In this document: in pieces, positions 7,786-15,136 of the stretch
Layout of the letters: every line of letters begins with the position of its first letter
Position numbering within the stretch: position 1 is the stretch's first letter
DNA from: Spirochaetaceae bacterium
Lineage (GTDB): Bacteria; Spirochaetota; Spirochaetia; Treponematales; Breznakiellaceae
Direction: 5' to 3'
Assembly: GCA_031257135.1 (NCBI GenBank)
Contig: JAIRPH010000210.1
Location: 1 to 17,645 of the forward strand
Length of the DNA: 17,645 nucleotides
Translations under genes and position numbers: made by a program
The notes under the pieces: model-generated
Databases searched by the model: none
What the model was told of the DNA's origin: nothing
The model's input: the letters and a program-made list of their open reading frames with translations, nothing else

Positions 7786-7814
7786 TTGACACAATAGAAA
7801 AAATACCTTAGAGT
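7786..7814 (+). promoter_or_regulatory. Promoter of the methyltransferase gene, probably giving a leaderless mRNA
   Basis: A perfect TTGACA (7786-7791), 17-bp spacer and TAGAGT (7809-7814, 4 of 6). The expected transcription start, about 7 bases on, is at 7821-7824, effectively at the ATG (7824). No Shine-Dalgarno sequence precedes the gene, which supports a leaderless or near-leaderless transcript. Confidence 0.6.
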
Positions 7815-7823
7815 AAAAAAGTC

Positions 7824-8687
7824 ATGGATATTTACGAAGAAAACGGACATATATTAATGAATTCTGACGTTTTTGACGGACTGCGTCTCATACCTGACGG
7901 AAGCGTTGACCTTATTTTTATCGATCCGCCCTATAATATAGGGAAAGATTTCAATACCACAAAAGATACATGGAAAACCGATGAAGCTTATTTGCAGTGG
8001 TCCTATAGCTGGATAGATATATGTATACATAAATTGAAAAGCAACGGCTCATTGTACATAATGACTTCAACGCAGTTTATGCCGTATTATGATATTTATA
8101 TAAGGCGGAAGTTAGCTATTCTATCAAGAATAGTATGGCGTTATGACAGCTCAGGCGTTCAAGCAAAAAAATATTTCGGTTCTCTGTATGAACCTATTTT
8201 ATTTTGCGTTAAAAATGAAAAGGATTACTGTTTTAACAGCGATGAGATACGGGTCGAAGCAAAGACCGGCGCAAAACGGAAATTGATAGATTATAGAAAA
8301 CCTGTTCCCGCTCAATATAATTCCACTAAAGTTCCCGGCAATGTATGGGAATTTCCTCGCGTTCGATATAGAATGGAAGAATACGAGAATCATCCGGCTC
8401 AAAAACCTGTAGCCTTGCTTGAACGGATTATAAAAGCATCGTCCCATAAAGGCGGCTTAGTTTTAGACCCGTGTTCGGGAACATTTACAACCTCTTTTGT
8501 CTGTGAAAAATTAGAAAGAAAATCAATCGGAATTGAAATTGACGAGACCTATTACCAAATAGGTCTGCGCCGGGTGCTGAAAAAAGATGCCCATAACGGA
8601 AAACCTATAAAACGCGAGCCGAAAACCTATGAAATTGTTACCCATACCCAAATGAATTTATTTGAGAGAGCCGCATATCATGGTTAA
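7824..8687 (+). CDS. YhdJ-like adenine-specific DNA methyltransferase (beta class), predicted ATGCAT
   Basis: A 287-aa N6-adenine methyltransferase with the beta order of motifs: catalytic motif IV DPPY (34-37) near the N-terminus, and the AdoMet-binding motif I DPCSGTFTT (215-223) near the C-terminus. Several blocks are nearly the same as E. coli YhdJ as I remember it: RIVW-x-YDSSGVQAKK, YEPIL, VEAKTG, IDYRK, KVPGNVW-x-FPRVRY and EYENHP-x-QKP. YhdJ methylates ATGCAT, so the same specificity is predicted by homology, not shown. It is an orphan in E. coli; here the stop overlaps the start of a probable nuclease by 8 bp. The gene is clearly AT-richer than its neighbours, consistent with transfer. 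It should protect DNA from the partner enzyme. Confidence 0.92.
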   Translation: MDIYEENGHILMNSDVFDGLRLIPDGSVDLIFIDPPYNIGKDFNTTKDTWKTDEAYLQWSYSWIDICIHKLKSNGSLYIMTSTQFMPYYDIYIRRKLAILSRIVWRYDSSGVQAKKYFGSLYEPILFCVKNEKDYCFNSDEIRVEAKTGAKRKLIDYRKPVPAQYNSTKVPGNVWEFPRVRYRMEEYENHPAQKPVALLERIIKASSHKGGLVLDPCSGTFTTSFVCEKLERKSIGIEIDETYYQIGLRRVLKKDAHNGKPIKREPKTYEIVTHTQMNLFERAAYHG

Positions 8688-9786
8688 GCATGAATTTACA
8701 TCGGTAATAATACGGCGCATAGAACAGGATTTACACGTCAGCGGAGAAGAATTAATTAAATTTTCTCCGCTACTGGAATATATCAATATCAAAACCCGCT
8801 CCGCCAATAAAGGCTCAAAATCAAGAGGCAGTTTTGCTAATTTATACGCAATCTACGTGCTTCTCGAAGATTATATAAAAATCGTTTTTGAAGAACATAA
8901 AAATTATTCTGAATATGAAGGCGCGGTATTTTCGCGTATTTTTAAGCGTCAGCGGGAACTTCCTTTTGGCGCGAAATTGCAAAACCATGCCATGAACCAC
9001 CGCTTAAATGAAGAATTCCATAAATACTTTCCGACGATTACCGAACAGGTTATTCTAAGAGATATTCCTACAAGCCGGTACTGGATTAATAAAAACCTCG
9101 TTGTAATAAAATACAACAATAAAAAATATGATTTAAGCAAAACGATAATAAAGATTATTGACCTTTATATAAATACCAAGAGAGATGCGTTTGAGAATTT
9201 TATTAATACTTGCGAAGAATTGCAAAATATTGGGAAACAAGACGAAGAGAAGGTTTTTCAATTTATAATCAATCTTCTTGATTATAATTCAGAAGCGCGG
9301 TTATTTGAAATTGTAAGTTATGCCATATTAAAATACTTTTATCACGACAAGAAAATTTTTTGGGGATATTCTCCGAATGAACTAAAAGAAGAAAATTTAA
9401 AATTGTATAAGACTGGAAGAACTAACGCTAATGACGGCGGCATTGATTTTGTAATGAAACCGTTAGGATATTTCTTTCAGGTAACGGAAACGCTTGATAT
9501 AAAAAAATACTTTTTAGACATTGACAAACTCGAACATTATCCGATACGTTTTGTTATAAAAACGACAGAAGACAGAGATGCAATATATGAACATCTTCGT
9601 AAAGGCGCTTATGAACAATATGGAATCGAAAAAATTGTAAACAGATATATGGATTCGATAGAAGACGTTGTAAATATTCCGCAATTAATACATTTGTTTA
9701 ATGAAGCGGTTAAAATGGGGTATTTGAATAATATATTGAATGAAATAGTAATTCAAAGCAAAATTGAATTCAATTATTTAGAATAA
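8680..9786 (+). CDS. Probable type II restriction endonuclease partner
   Basis: ATG 8680 overlaps the methyltransferase stop by 8 bp and follows GAGAG; an upstream TTG at 8662 is less likely. The 368-aa protein is very lysine, isoleucine and tyrosine rich, with no membrane segment. I do not recognise a named family, but residues 207-270 look like a PD-(D/E)XK nuclease core: RLFEIVSYAILKYF (Glu210) on a helix, then NDGGIDFV (Asp256) and, after a short beta turn, FFQVTE (266-270). The last strand has Gln in place of the usual Glu and Thr in place of Lys, a variant of the D-x(n)-(E/Q)-x-K site. Coupled position beside an ATGCAT-type methylase is the main argument for a restriction enzyme of the same specificity. 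It is AT-rich like its partner. It could also be another regulatory or DNA-binding partner, but that is less likely. Confidence 0.75.
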   Translation: MVKHEFTSVIIRRIEQDLHVSGEELIKFSPLLEYINIKTRSANKGSKSRGSFANLYAIYVLLEDYIKIVFEEHKNYSEYEGAVFSRIFKRQRELPFGAKLQNHAMNHRLNEEFHKYFPTITEQVILRDIPTSRYWINKNLVVIKYNNKKYDLSKTIIKIIDLYINTKRDAFENFINTCEELQNIGKQDEEKVFQFIINLLDYNSEARLFEIVSYAILKYFYHDKKIFWGYSPNELKEENLKLYKTGRTNANDGGIDFVMKPLGYFFQVTETLDIKKYFLDIDKLEHYPIRFVIKTTEDRDAIYEHLRKGAYEQYGIEKIVNRYMDSIEDVVNIPQLIHLFNEAVKMGYLNNILNEIVIQSKIEFNYLE

Positions 9787-9812
9787 AGGTAATTGAATAA
9801 AGGACGATACGG

Positions 9813-9871
9813 CGCATAACAAACACGCGCTTCCGGCTGGCAAAACGCCGCAACGACCGGGACGTTCTGCG
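9813..9871. other. 59-bp imperfect inverted-repeat structure after the nuclease gene (attC-like?)
   Basis: CGCATAAC (9813-9820) and GTTCTGCG (9864-9871) are inverted copies matching at 7 of 8 positions. Between them are CCGG at 9833-9836 and 9857-9860 and an inner GGC/GCC pair. The order R-Y-Y-Y-AAC ... GTT is what integron attC sites show, with size near the small end of that class, but both cores deviate from RYYYAAC/GTTRRRY and the inner arms pair poorly. The right 27-bp repeat begins exactly after the G of GTTCTGC. It may instead be a weak terminator for the restriction-modification transcript or simply the ragged edge of the insert. Confidence 0.3.
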
Positions 9872-9891
9872 AGGTTTTTCAAGAACGCTAC
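9865..9891. repeat. 27-bp direct repeat, right copy flanking the restriction-modification unit
   Basis: TTCTGCGAG followed by GTTTTTCAAGAACGCTAC; partner of 7742-7768 with one mismatch, 2123 bp apart. It lies 11 bp beyond the stop codon of the minus-strand gene 9903-10910. Removing one copy with everything between joins that gene to tag with a 55-bp gap. Confidence 0.85.
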
Positions 9892-9902
9892 TGCTGGGAT
9901 GG

Positions 9903-10910
9903 TTACTTATTAAAAACTCCTAATTGTATTCCCAAAGATATGGTGAAAAAATACCGGCGGTACAAATCGCCGCTTTGGCCGTTGTAGGAATCAACGGAGG
10001 TAGGCGTGAAGTCCATGCCGAAACGGTAATCAAAAACCATAACCCAGATGATACTTCGCAAGCCCACCACAAAACCGGGCTGAACCGAATATGCCGTAGC
10101 GCTGACAACCGAATAATCGCCGCTGTTCCTGTCAAGGGAATACTTCAGCTCTCCTATCGGCACGTCGAGATAGACTCCCGCAAACGGCTCCCAGAGGACA
10201 AAATCAAAAAGCGAAAAGGCAAGTTTCGCAAGTAACGTGCATTGAAGCCGAGTATCGTCAAAAGAACCCCAAAACCGGTCTTCAGTAACCCGGTTCCACT
10301 GAAAAATAATATCCGACTGAAGCGCGAAAAATTTCAAAAGATGCACAGAAACTAAAAAGTTAAAGCCGAATCCAAAGGGCGACGGGTCTTGATACTTATC
10401 GGTATATGATTCCATAAGCGGCTCGCCCTTAATGATGGGAAAGCCGAACTGCGTTCCTATGCCAAGCCCAAGCCAATGGGAATACATCCCATCGCCGGAA
10501 TCTCCTGACGCGCGGATCATATTCGTAAGCGTCCGGGAACGGACAACGGTAAAGCGTTTCAGCGCAAGAATCTTTTTCGTATCCGGCGCAACCAGCCGAA
10601 TCAGTAGGGTATAATTGGAACCGCTTGCCTCAAAAGAACCGGATAGGCTGAACGCCTCCGGCTGATCCGTCTCGACTGCGGACAGATTTCCGTCGTTCAC
10701 CGCCAAGATAACCCACTCTTCAAAAATATAATCCTCTACTTTCCGGTAGTCAGAATCAACGGGGTAAATCCGCACCTGCGAACCGTCAGGAATACGCTCC
10801 CGGACATAGGCGAAAGCCGCGGGAACCGCCTGTTCTAGGGTAAACAGTTCTTCTCCGAAACAGCACATTCCCTGCGCCAGCAGACACAGCAAAAACAGTT
10901 TTCTTATCAT
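9903..10910 (-). CDS. Secreted protein with LpoB/CsgG-like N-terminal region and probable C-terminal beta-barrel
   Basis: ATG at 10910 is preceded by GGAGGACAGA, and the ATG overlaps the upstream stop in an ATGA, so the two genes are translationally coupled. The 335-aa protein has a signal peptide (MIRKLFLLCLLAQGMCCFGE). Residues about 22-125 resemble the domain found in many treponemal proteins where a short-lived lipoprotein-like alpha/beta fold (AFAYVRERIPDGSQVRIY ... YIFEEWVILA) precedes a membrane part. From about residue 140 the sequence alternates polar and aromatic residues in strands (FGFGFNFLVSVH, LWEPFAGVYLDVP, FFTISLGIQLGVF) and ends in a hydrophobic strand, typical of outer-membrane barrels. 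Function unknown; an outer-membrane location is inferred. Confidence 0.75.
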   Translation of the reverse strand: MIRKLFLLCLLAQGMCCFGEELFTLEQAVPAAFAYVRERIPDGSQVRIYPVDSDYRKVEDYIFEEWVILAVNDGNLSAVETDQPEAFSLSGSFEASGSNYTLLIRLVAPDTKKILALKRFTVVRSRTLTNMIRASGDSGDGMYSHWLGLGIGTQFGFPIIKGEPLMESYTDKYQDPSPFGFGFNFLVSVHLLKFFALQSDIIFQWNRVTEDRFWGSFDDTRLQCTLLAKLAFSLFDFVLWEPFAGVYLDVPIGELKYSLDRNSGDYSVVSATAYSVQPGFVVGLRSIIWVMVFDYRFGMDFTPTSVDSYNGQSGDLYRRYFFTISLGIQLGVFNK

Positions 10911-12328
10911 TCTGTCCTCCGATCTATTTCGACAATATGCCACAGTCCTTTCTGCACCGTAAGCCGAAGGGTATCGCTCAACGAAGCGTATCCCGGCGCG
11001 GAAACAGTATCGCTGTCGCTCCGTTCTTCAGGATGCCAGAGCCTATACTCGGACAGAAACGATACCTCCCCGTCTCGGTCGTCATCGTCTAGGGGCGTCA
11101 GCTTGAGATCGGAAACGCCGAATACGGCGGTTCCGCTTTCCTCAAGCGAAGGGGAACCTGCTTCAAGCCATTTCCGCGCGGAAATAACCCCGGGACCGCT
11201 CATCTCGTAAGCCTGCCGGACTTTGCTCAACACAAAAAAGTTTATTACCATCTCGACGTCGCCTTTGCCGGCTTTGCCGGAGACGCAGGCTTCCATCAGC
11301 GCATGATCCAGATCGCCCATTGCCTCGTAATAGGTCTCTGCAACTTCGGCGGGGGTCATTCCTTTTGTGGTTGGCCGTTCAGCCTTCGCGACGGCGAAAC
11401 TGCGTATCGTAAATCCCGCGGCGATCAGCGCGGCGAGACTCACCCCGAGAATCGCCGCGTTTCTCGCTACGAACCGCTTCGTTTTCACGGCAACCCGCTG
11501 TTTTTTCCGAAACCGCTCAAGCTCCGCGGAAAGTTTCGCCTGATCTTCTCCGTTTAGATCGCGGATATACGACTCAGCCTGCGCGGAACCCGGCGTACCT
11601 AAGCAGTCTCTCAGCGTATGTAGGGTTACTGTTTTTCCGAGGTCAGATTTTTTCTTCGTAAACTGATCGAGCGCGGCCGTTATGAGTTCCGCAATTTTTT
11701 CGTCCAAGCCCGGCGCGGCAAAGCGCAAAGGGAAAAAAACTCCTTCCCGTATGTCCTGTCTGAGCGAATCAAGGTCGGTATTGGGAAACGGCGGAACCCC
11801 GGCGAATATCCGGTAGCTCATTGCCGCGGCCGTAAAAAGAGAAGCGTCCAGCCCGGTCAAATCAGGATGAGTCCATTGCTCCGCGCCGGAAAGCCAACGT
11901 TCCGGGCTTTCCGTCTCAAGGGTCAGGCGGATAAGCGGTTCCGGCGGAAAAAGTATCGTTCCCGCGGCATCGACAAACGCCCCAATCGGATAGGGCGCGG
12001 GAGGAGCCTCGACGCTTTTTGTTTCCCCAAGAACCGTCCGGGCGTGAATCCACCGCCGCACTGCGTCAAGGGCGTCGTCTTTATTGCCGGCAATGAGCGC
12101 GGACAGCGGCTCTCCGGCGAAATCGCGTCCCCAGATAACCATCCGCCCGTTCCGCTCGGCAACTCCTTCGAGCTTCCACAGCTTGACAGCCCCGTCAGGG
12201 CATACTGTCCAGCCCGGCAAAGTAATAAGCTGGGCTGACTTGGTTTGAGCAAAAGCCTTCGCGTCAAGTCCGGTATCAAAAACCAGCGCGGGCGTTCCGT
12301 TAATATCTTCACGGACTATACTTTTCAT
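10907..12328 (-). CDS. Kinase-like (probable pseudokinase) single-pass membrane protein
   Basis: A 473-aa protein started at 12328 after AGGGGAA. Residues about 150-222 look like the C-lobe of a Ser/Thr kinase: HPDLTGLDASLFTAAAMSYRIFAGVPPF followed by LRQDIREGVFFP and a final helix (KIAELITAAL) matches the usual region after the activation segment. The upstream YPIGAFVDAAGTILFPPE (113-130) sits where the catalytic loop would be but has no HRD, and no DFG or ATP-anchoring Lys is apparent. A basic patch (KKQRVAVKTKR, 275-285) is followed by a transmembrane helix (about 291-310), giving a cytoplasmic kinase-like part and an outer domain of about 160 residues. It is the first gene of an overlapping pair with 9903-10910. 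I do not know an assigned function; a scaffold or sensor role is a guess. Confidence 0.7.
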   Translation of the reverse strand: MKSIVREDINGTPALVFDTGLDAKAFAQTKSAQLITLPGWTVCPDGAVKLWKLEGVAERNGRMVIWGRDFAGEPLSALIAGNKDDALDAVRRWIHARTVLGETKSVEAPPAPYPIGAFVDAAGTILFPPEPLIRLTLETESPERWLSGAEQWTHPDLTGLDASLFTAAAMSYRIFAGVPPFPNTDLDSLRQDIREGVFFPLRFAAPGLDEKIAELITAALDQFTKKKSDLGKTVTLHTLRDCLGTPGSAQAESYIRDLNGEDQAKLSAELERFRKKQRVAVKTKRFVARNAAILGVSLAALIAAGFTIRSFAVAKAERPTTKGMTPAEVAETYYEAMGDLDHALMEACVSGKAGKGDVEMVINFFVLSKVRQAYEMSGPGVISARKWLEAGSPSLEESGTAVFGVSDLKLTPLDDDDRDGEVSFLSEYRLWHPEERSDSDTVSAPGYASLSDTLRLTVQKGLWHIVEIDRRTE

Positions 12329-12351
12329 AGTATTCCCCTAGCGTTTTAAAT

Positions 12352-12381
12352 AGTATATCGTATATAGGTTGACCTATGCAA
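12352..12381 (-). promoter_or_regulatory. Possible promoter of the minus-strand operon
   Basis: Minus strand: TTGCAT (12381-12376), an 18-bp spacer and TATACT (12357-12352), ahead of the ATG at 12328. The -35 is weak, so confidence is modest. Confidence 0.35.
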
Positions 12382-12464
12382 ACCGCTCTGTGCGGTATTC
12401 ATTCAAACCGGCGGGACTTCCGCCTTCGCTGACGACGATATTGTGTCAGAGCCGGATTTTTTTT
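12382..12464 (+). promoter_or_regulatory. Hairpin-rich leader with a U8 run before the ATP-grasp gene
   Basis: Three small perfect stems follow one another: ACCGC/GCGGT (12382-12396), GGCGG/CCGCC (12410-12424) and CTGAC/GTCAG (12429-12449). CCGG at 12408 can also pair with CCGG at 12452, closing the last two into a branched stem that is followed directly by eight T residues (12457-12464). The run ends 15 bases before the ATG at 12480. This looks like an attenuator or leader regulatory RNA, but I recognise no known riboswitch class. Confidence 0.35.
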
Positions 12465-12479
12465 GACCGATATATAACT

Positions 12480-14039
12480 ATGAACGATAGAGGTAAAGGA
12501 TTGATGATTCTGGGGGCGGGCGCGATGCAGGGACCTGCCATCAGAATCGCCAAGGAAATGGGACTTACAACCATAGTCGCCGACGGGAACGCCGCCGCGC
12601 CCTGCGCGGCTTTAGCGGACCGCTTTGAGCATATCGATCTGAAAGATAAAGAAGGCATCGAGGACTTATGCCGCTCGTTGCAGGCTCAGGGAAAACTCGC
12701 CGGAATTATGACCGCGGGAACCGATTTTTCCGCCACCGTAGCGTGGGTTGCGGAGCGGCTGGGGCTTCCGGGAATACCCTACGAAGCCGCGCTCAATGCT
12801 TCGGACAAAGAACGGATGCGCCGCTGTTTTCAACAAGCCGGTTTGCCTTCGCCGAAGTTTATTATCCTCAAAGAGCCTCCCGCTCCTGATTACGCTCTTC
12901 CCTTTGCCTATCCTGCGGTAGTCAAGCCTGTAGACAACATGGGCGCCCGAGGATGCCGCCGAGTAAACGGCTTTGAAGAACTCAAATCCGCGGTAGAAGA
13001 CGCGCTTGCGTTCTCCCGATCTTCCCGGGCTATTGCGGAAGAATATATGGAAGGACCTGAGTTTTCGGTAGACGCGCTGGTTTACAACGGAGAGATGACC
13101 CTCTGCGGTTTGGCGGATCGGCACATCTATTTTCCGCCTTACTTCATTGAAATGGGACACACCATGCCGACGGCGATTGATAAGGCTTCAGCCGAGGCGA
13201 TACTGCGCGTATTCGAGACCGGGGCTAATGCGTTGGGGATTACAAACGGAGCGGCGAAGGGCGATATTAAGCTCACTCCCGCGGGACCGATGATCGGGGA
13301 AATAGCCGCGAGACTCTCCGGCGGGTATATGTCCGGCTGGACCTACCCCTACGCTTCGGGAGTATCCGCGACTAAGGGAGCCATTCAGATAGCTTTAGGC
13401 AGACCGCCTGAGGGACTCGCTCCAAAACGACGCTGGACCAGCGCGGAACGGGCGTTTATCTCGATTCCGGGAAAGGTTCGCTCGATTCAAGGCGCGGAAG
13501 CCGCCGGAGCCGGGGAGTACGTGAAAAACGTCTTCCTGCGGATTGAGCCGGGAAGCAGAGTCCGGTTCCCGGAAAACAACGTTACCAAATGCGGAAATGT
13601 TATCACAGCCGCGCCGGATAGAAAAACCGCGGAGGAAGCCGCGGAACGAACTGCCCGCTCGATTCTGATCCGGCTGGAAACGCCGGACGACGAAACCGAA
13701 GAATTCCTCAAAGGACTCGCGAAAGGGTCAGCTTTTCCGCCGGACGCCTTTGCTCTGCCGGACGTTCTGCGCGAGGCTCTTGGAAACATCCCTCAATCGG
13801 AGCTTTCTTCCGGCGGTCGTAGCGAAGCAGGGCTTTATCCCTTTCCGGGATTGCTTGAGTCTGGGATACGAGACTATACCGGCAGAACCATTGCGGAAAG
13901 TTTAGAAGCGGTCCGCGCGTTGACGGGGCGTTCTCTGTCTTGTGCGGAACGCGCTCCTTATCTGGGGCGGGAATTCTGGATCGCTTTGATCCGGGGCGGG
14001 TATCAAGGGGCGGCGTATATTGCGGATAGGCTTATGTGA
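12480..14039 (+). CDS. ATP-grasp family ligase or carboxylase-like enzyme
   Basis: A 519-aa protein. The N-terminal glycine-rich ILGAGAMQGPAI (10-21) and the following Rossmann-like half are the pre-ATP-grasp domain of PurK/CarB-type enzymes. The ATP-grasp part includes VVKPVDNMGARG (147-158), EEYMEGPEFSVD (187-198) and the metal-binding stretch GDIKLTPAGPMIGEIAARLSGGY (261-283; Asp262 and Glu274 likely ligands). These enzymes join a carboxylate to an amine or thiol via an acyl phosphate; the substrate cannot be told here. A long extra C-terminus of about 120 residues follows. ATG 12480 is chosen since the open frame further upstream is not family-like; no Shine-Dalgarno sequence is visible. 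The stop overlaps or abuts the amidase gene, and the two with GerM form one operon. Confidence 0.85.
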   Translation: MNDRGKGLMILGAGAMQGPAIRIAKEMGLTTIVADGNAAAPCAALADRFEHIDLKDKEGIEDLCRSLQAQGKLAGIMTAGTDFSATVAWVAERLGLPGIPYEAALNASDKERMRRCFQQAGLPSPKFIILKEPPAPDYALPFAYPAVVKPVDNMGARGCRRVNGFEELKSAVEDALAFSRSSRAIAEEYMEGPEFSVDALVYNGEMTLCGLADRHIYFPPYFIEMGHTMPTAIDKASAEAILRVFETGANALGITNGAAKGDIKLTPAGPMIGEIAARLSGGYMSGWTYPYASGVSATKGAIQIALGRPPEGLAPKRRWTSAERAFISIPGKVRSIQGAEAAGAGEYVKNVFLRIEPGSRVRFPENNVTKCGNVITAAPDRKTAEEAAERTARSILIRLETPDDETEEFLKGLAKGSAFPPDAFALPDVLREALGNIPQSELSSGGRSEAGLYPFPGLLESGIRDYTGRTIAESLEAVRALTGRSLSCAERAPYLGREFWIALIRGGYQGAAYIADRLM

Positions 14040-14062
14040 ATAGGCGAAACCGGGGACAGACT

Positions 14063-15136
14063 ATGATAAGGACGTATATCATTTTCTTCATATATATATT
14101 CTGTTCCCAGATAGCGCCGGCGCAGTCCGCTTCTCATATTCTGACGCTGGATGAGGCGATTAAAACGCTGGATGCTATTCATGAAGGGGCGGTTGAATTT
14201 CGGTGGGACCCTATTTTTCAAACCGGCGTATTTTCAGTTTTGGAACATTACGCGTCTTTTCAGACCGGAGTTCCGGGAGAGTCGGGGATTGCGTTGATTG
14301 ACGGCAAGGAAATTCTCACGTCTCCTTCGCCGTATATCGAGAAAGGACAGCTTCATTTTCCTGAAGATTTTATAGCCGCTCTGAAAAGAGGGTTTGAACA
14401 GGCTATTCATGCGGAGTCGCTTTTCCGAATCGCGGCTATCATTGTTGATCCCGGACACGGCGGAAAAGATGCCGGAGCCGTAGGGAATCATACCATTAAC
14501 GGAAAAGCCGTTAGAATAGTAGAAAAAGACGTAGTTCTCAAGGTTTCAAAAGACCTCTACGGGCGGCTTAACGAAGGATTTTCCGATAAGCAGGTGCTGA
14601 TAACCCGAGAGACCGATACTTATCCTACCCTTGATGAACGGGTGAATCTTGCCAACTCGGTTTCTCTCAAGGAAAACGAGGCGATCATCTATATTTCGGT
14701 TCATGCCAATGCGACGTTCAATAAAACGGTTCGGGGCTATGAGGTCTGGTATCTGAAACCGGACTACGAGCGGAGCGTTCTCGATCCTGACCGGTACGAA
14801 GGTCCTAAGGAAGTGGCGTCGATTGTCGATCTTATGTTGCAGGAAGAATTTCTCTCTGAAAGTATTCGGATGGCCGGCGCGATTTTGAAACGCTTTGAAG
14901 AGATGTTAGGAAACGATCTGCCTTCCCGAGGGCTTAAAGCGGAAGAATGGTTTGTGGTACGGAACGCCCGGATGCCGGCTATTTTAGTTGAATTAGGCTT
15001 TCTTACTAACGAAGCGGATGCCGCGCTGTTATCTGACGACGCCTACTTGAAAAAATTCGCCGAAGCGTTATATAACGGTATTAGAGACTTTATCATAGAG
15101 TTTGAGCGGTCAGGAGGATATACCGTTGTCGAATGA
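14063..15136 (+). CDS. N-acetylmuramoyl-L-alanine amidase (Amidase_3)
   Basis: A 357-aa periplasmic zinc hydrolase that cuts the bond between N-acetylmuramic acid and L-alanine in peptidoglycan, needed for daughter-cell separation and cell-wall remodelling. A signal peptide (MIRTYIIFFIYIFCSQIAPAQ) is followed by about 100 residues of stalk domain and the catalytic Amidase_3 domain: zinc ligands His132 (DPGHGG), Glu154 (VEKD) and His214 (SVHAN), catalytic Glu310 (ILVELGF). ATG 14063 is preferred because CGGGGACAG lies just upstream; an alternative GTG at 14036 overlaps the previous stop and would add nine residues. The stop overlaps the next gene by 4 bp. Position matches TP0247 of T. pallidum, next to TP0248 and flaA. 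Confidence 0.92.
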   Translation: MIRTYIIFFIYIFCSQIAPAQSASHILTLDEAIKTLDAIHEGAVEFRWDPIFQTGVFSVLEHYASFQTGVPGESGIALIDGKEILTSPSPYIEKGQLHFPEDFIAALKRGFEQAIHAESLFRIAAIIVDPGHGGKDAGAVGNHTINGKAVRIVEKDVVLKVSKDLYGRLNEGFSDKQVLITRETDTYPTLDERVNLANSVSLKENEAIIYISVHANATFNKTVRGYEVWYLKPDYERSVLDPDRYEGPKEVASIVDLMLQEEFLSESIRMAGAILKRFEEMLGNDLPSRGLKAEEWFVVRNARMPAILVELGFLTNEADAALLSDDAYLKKFAEALYNGIRDFIIEFERSGGYTVVE

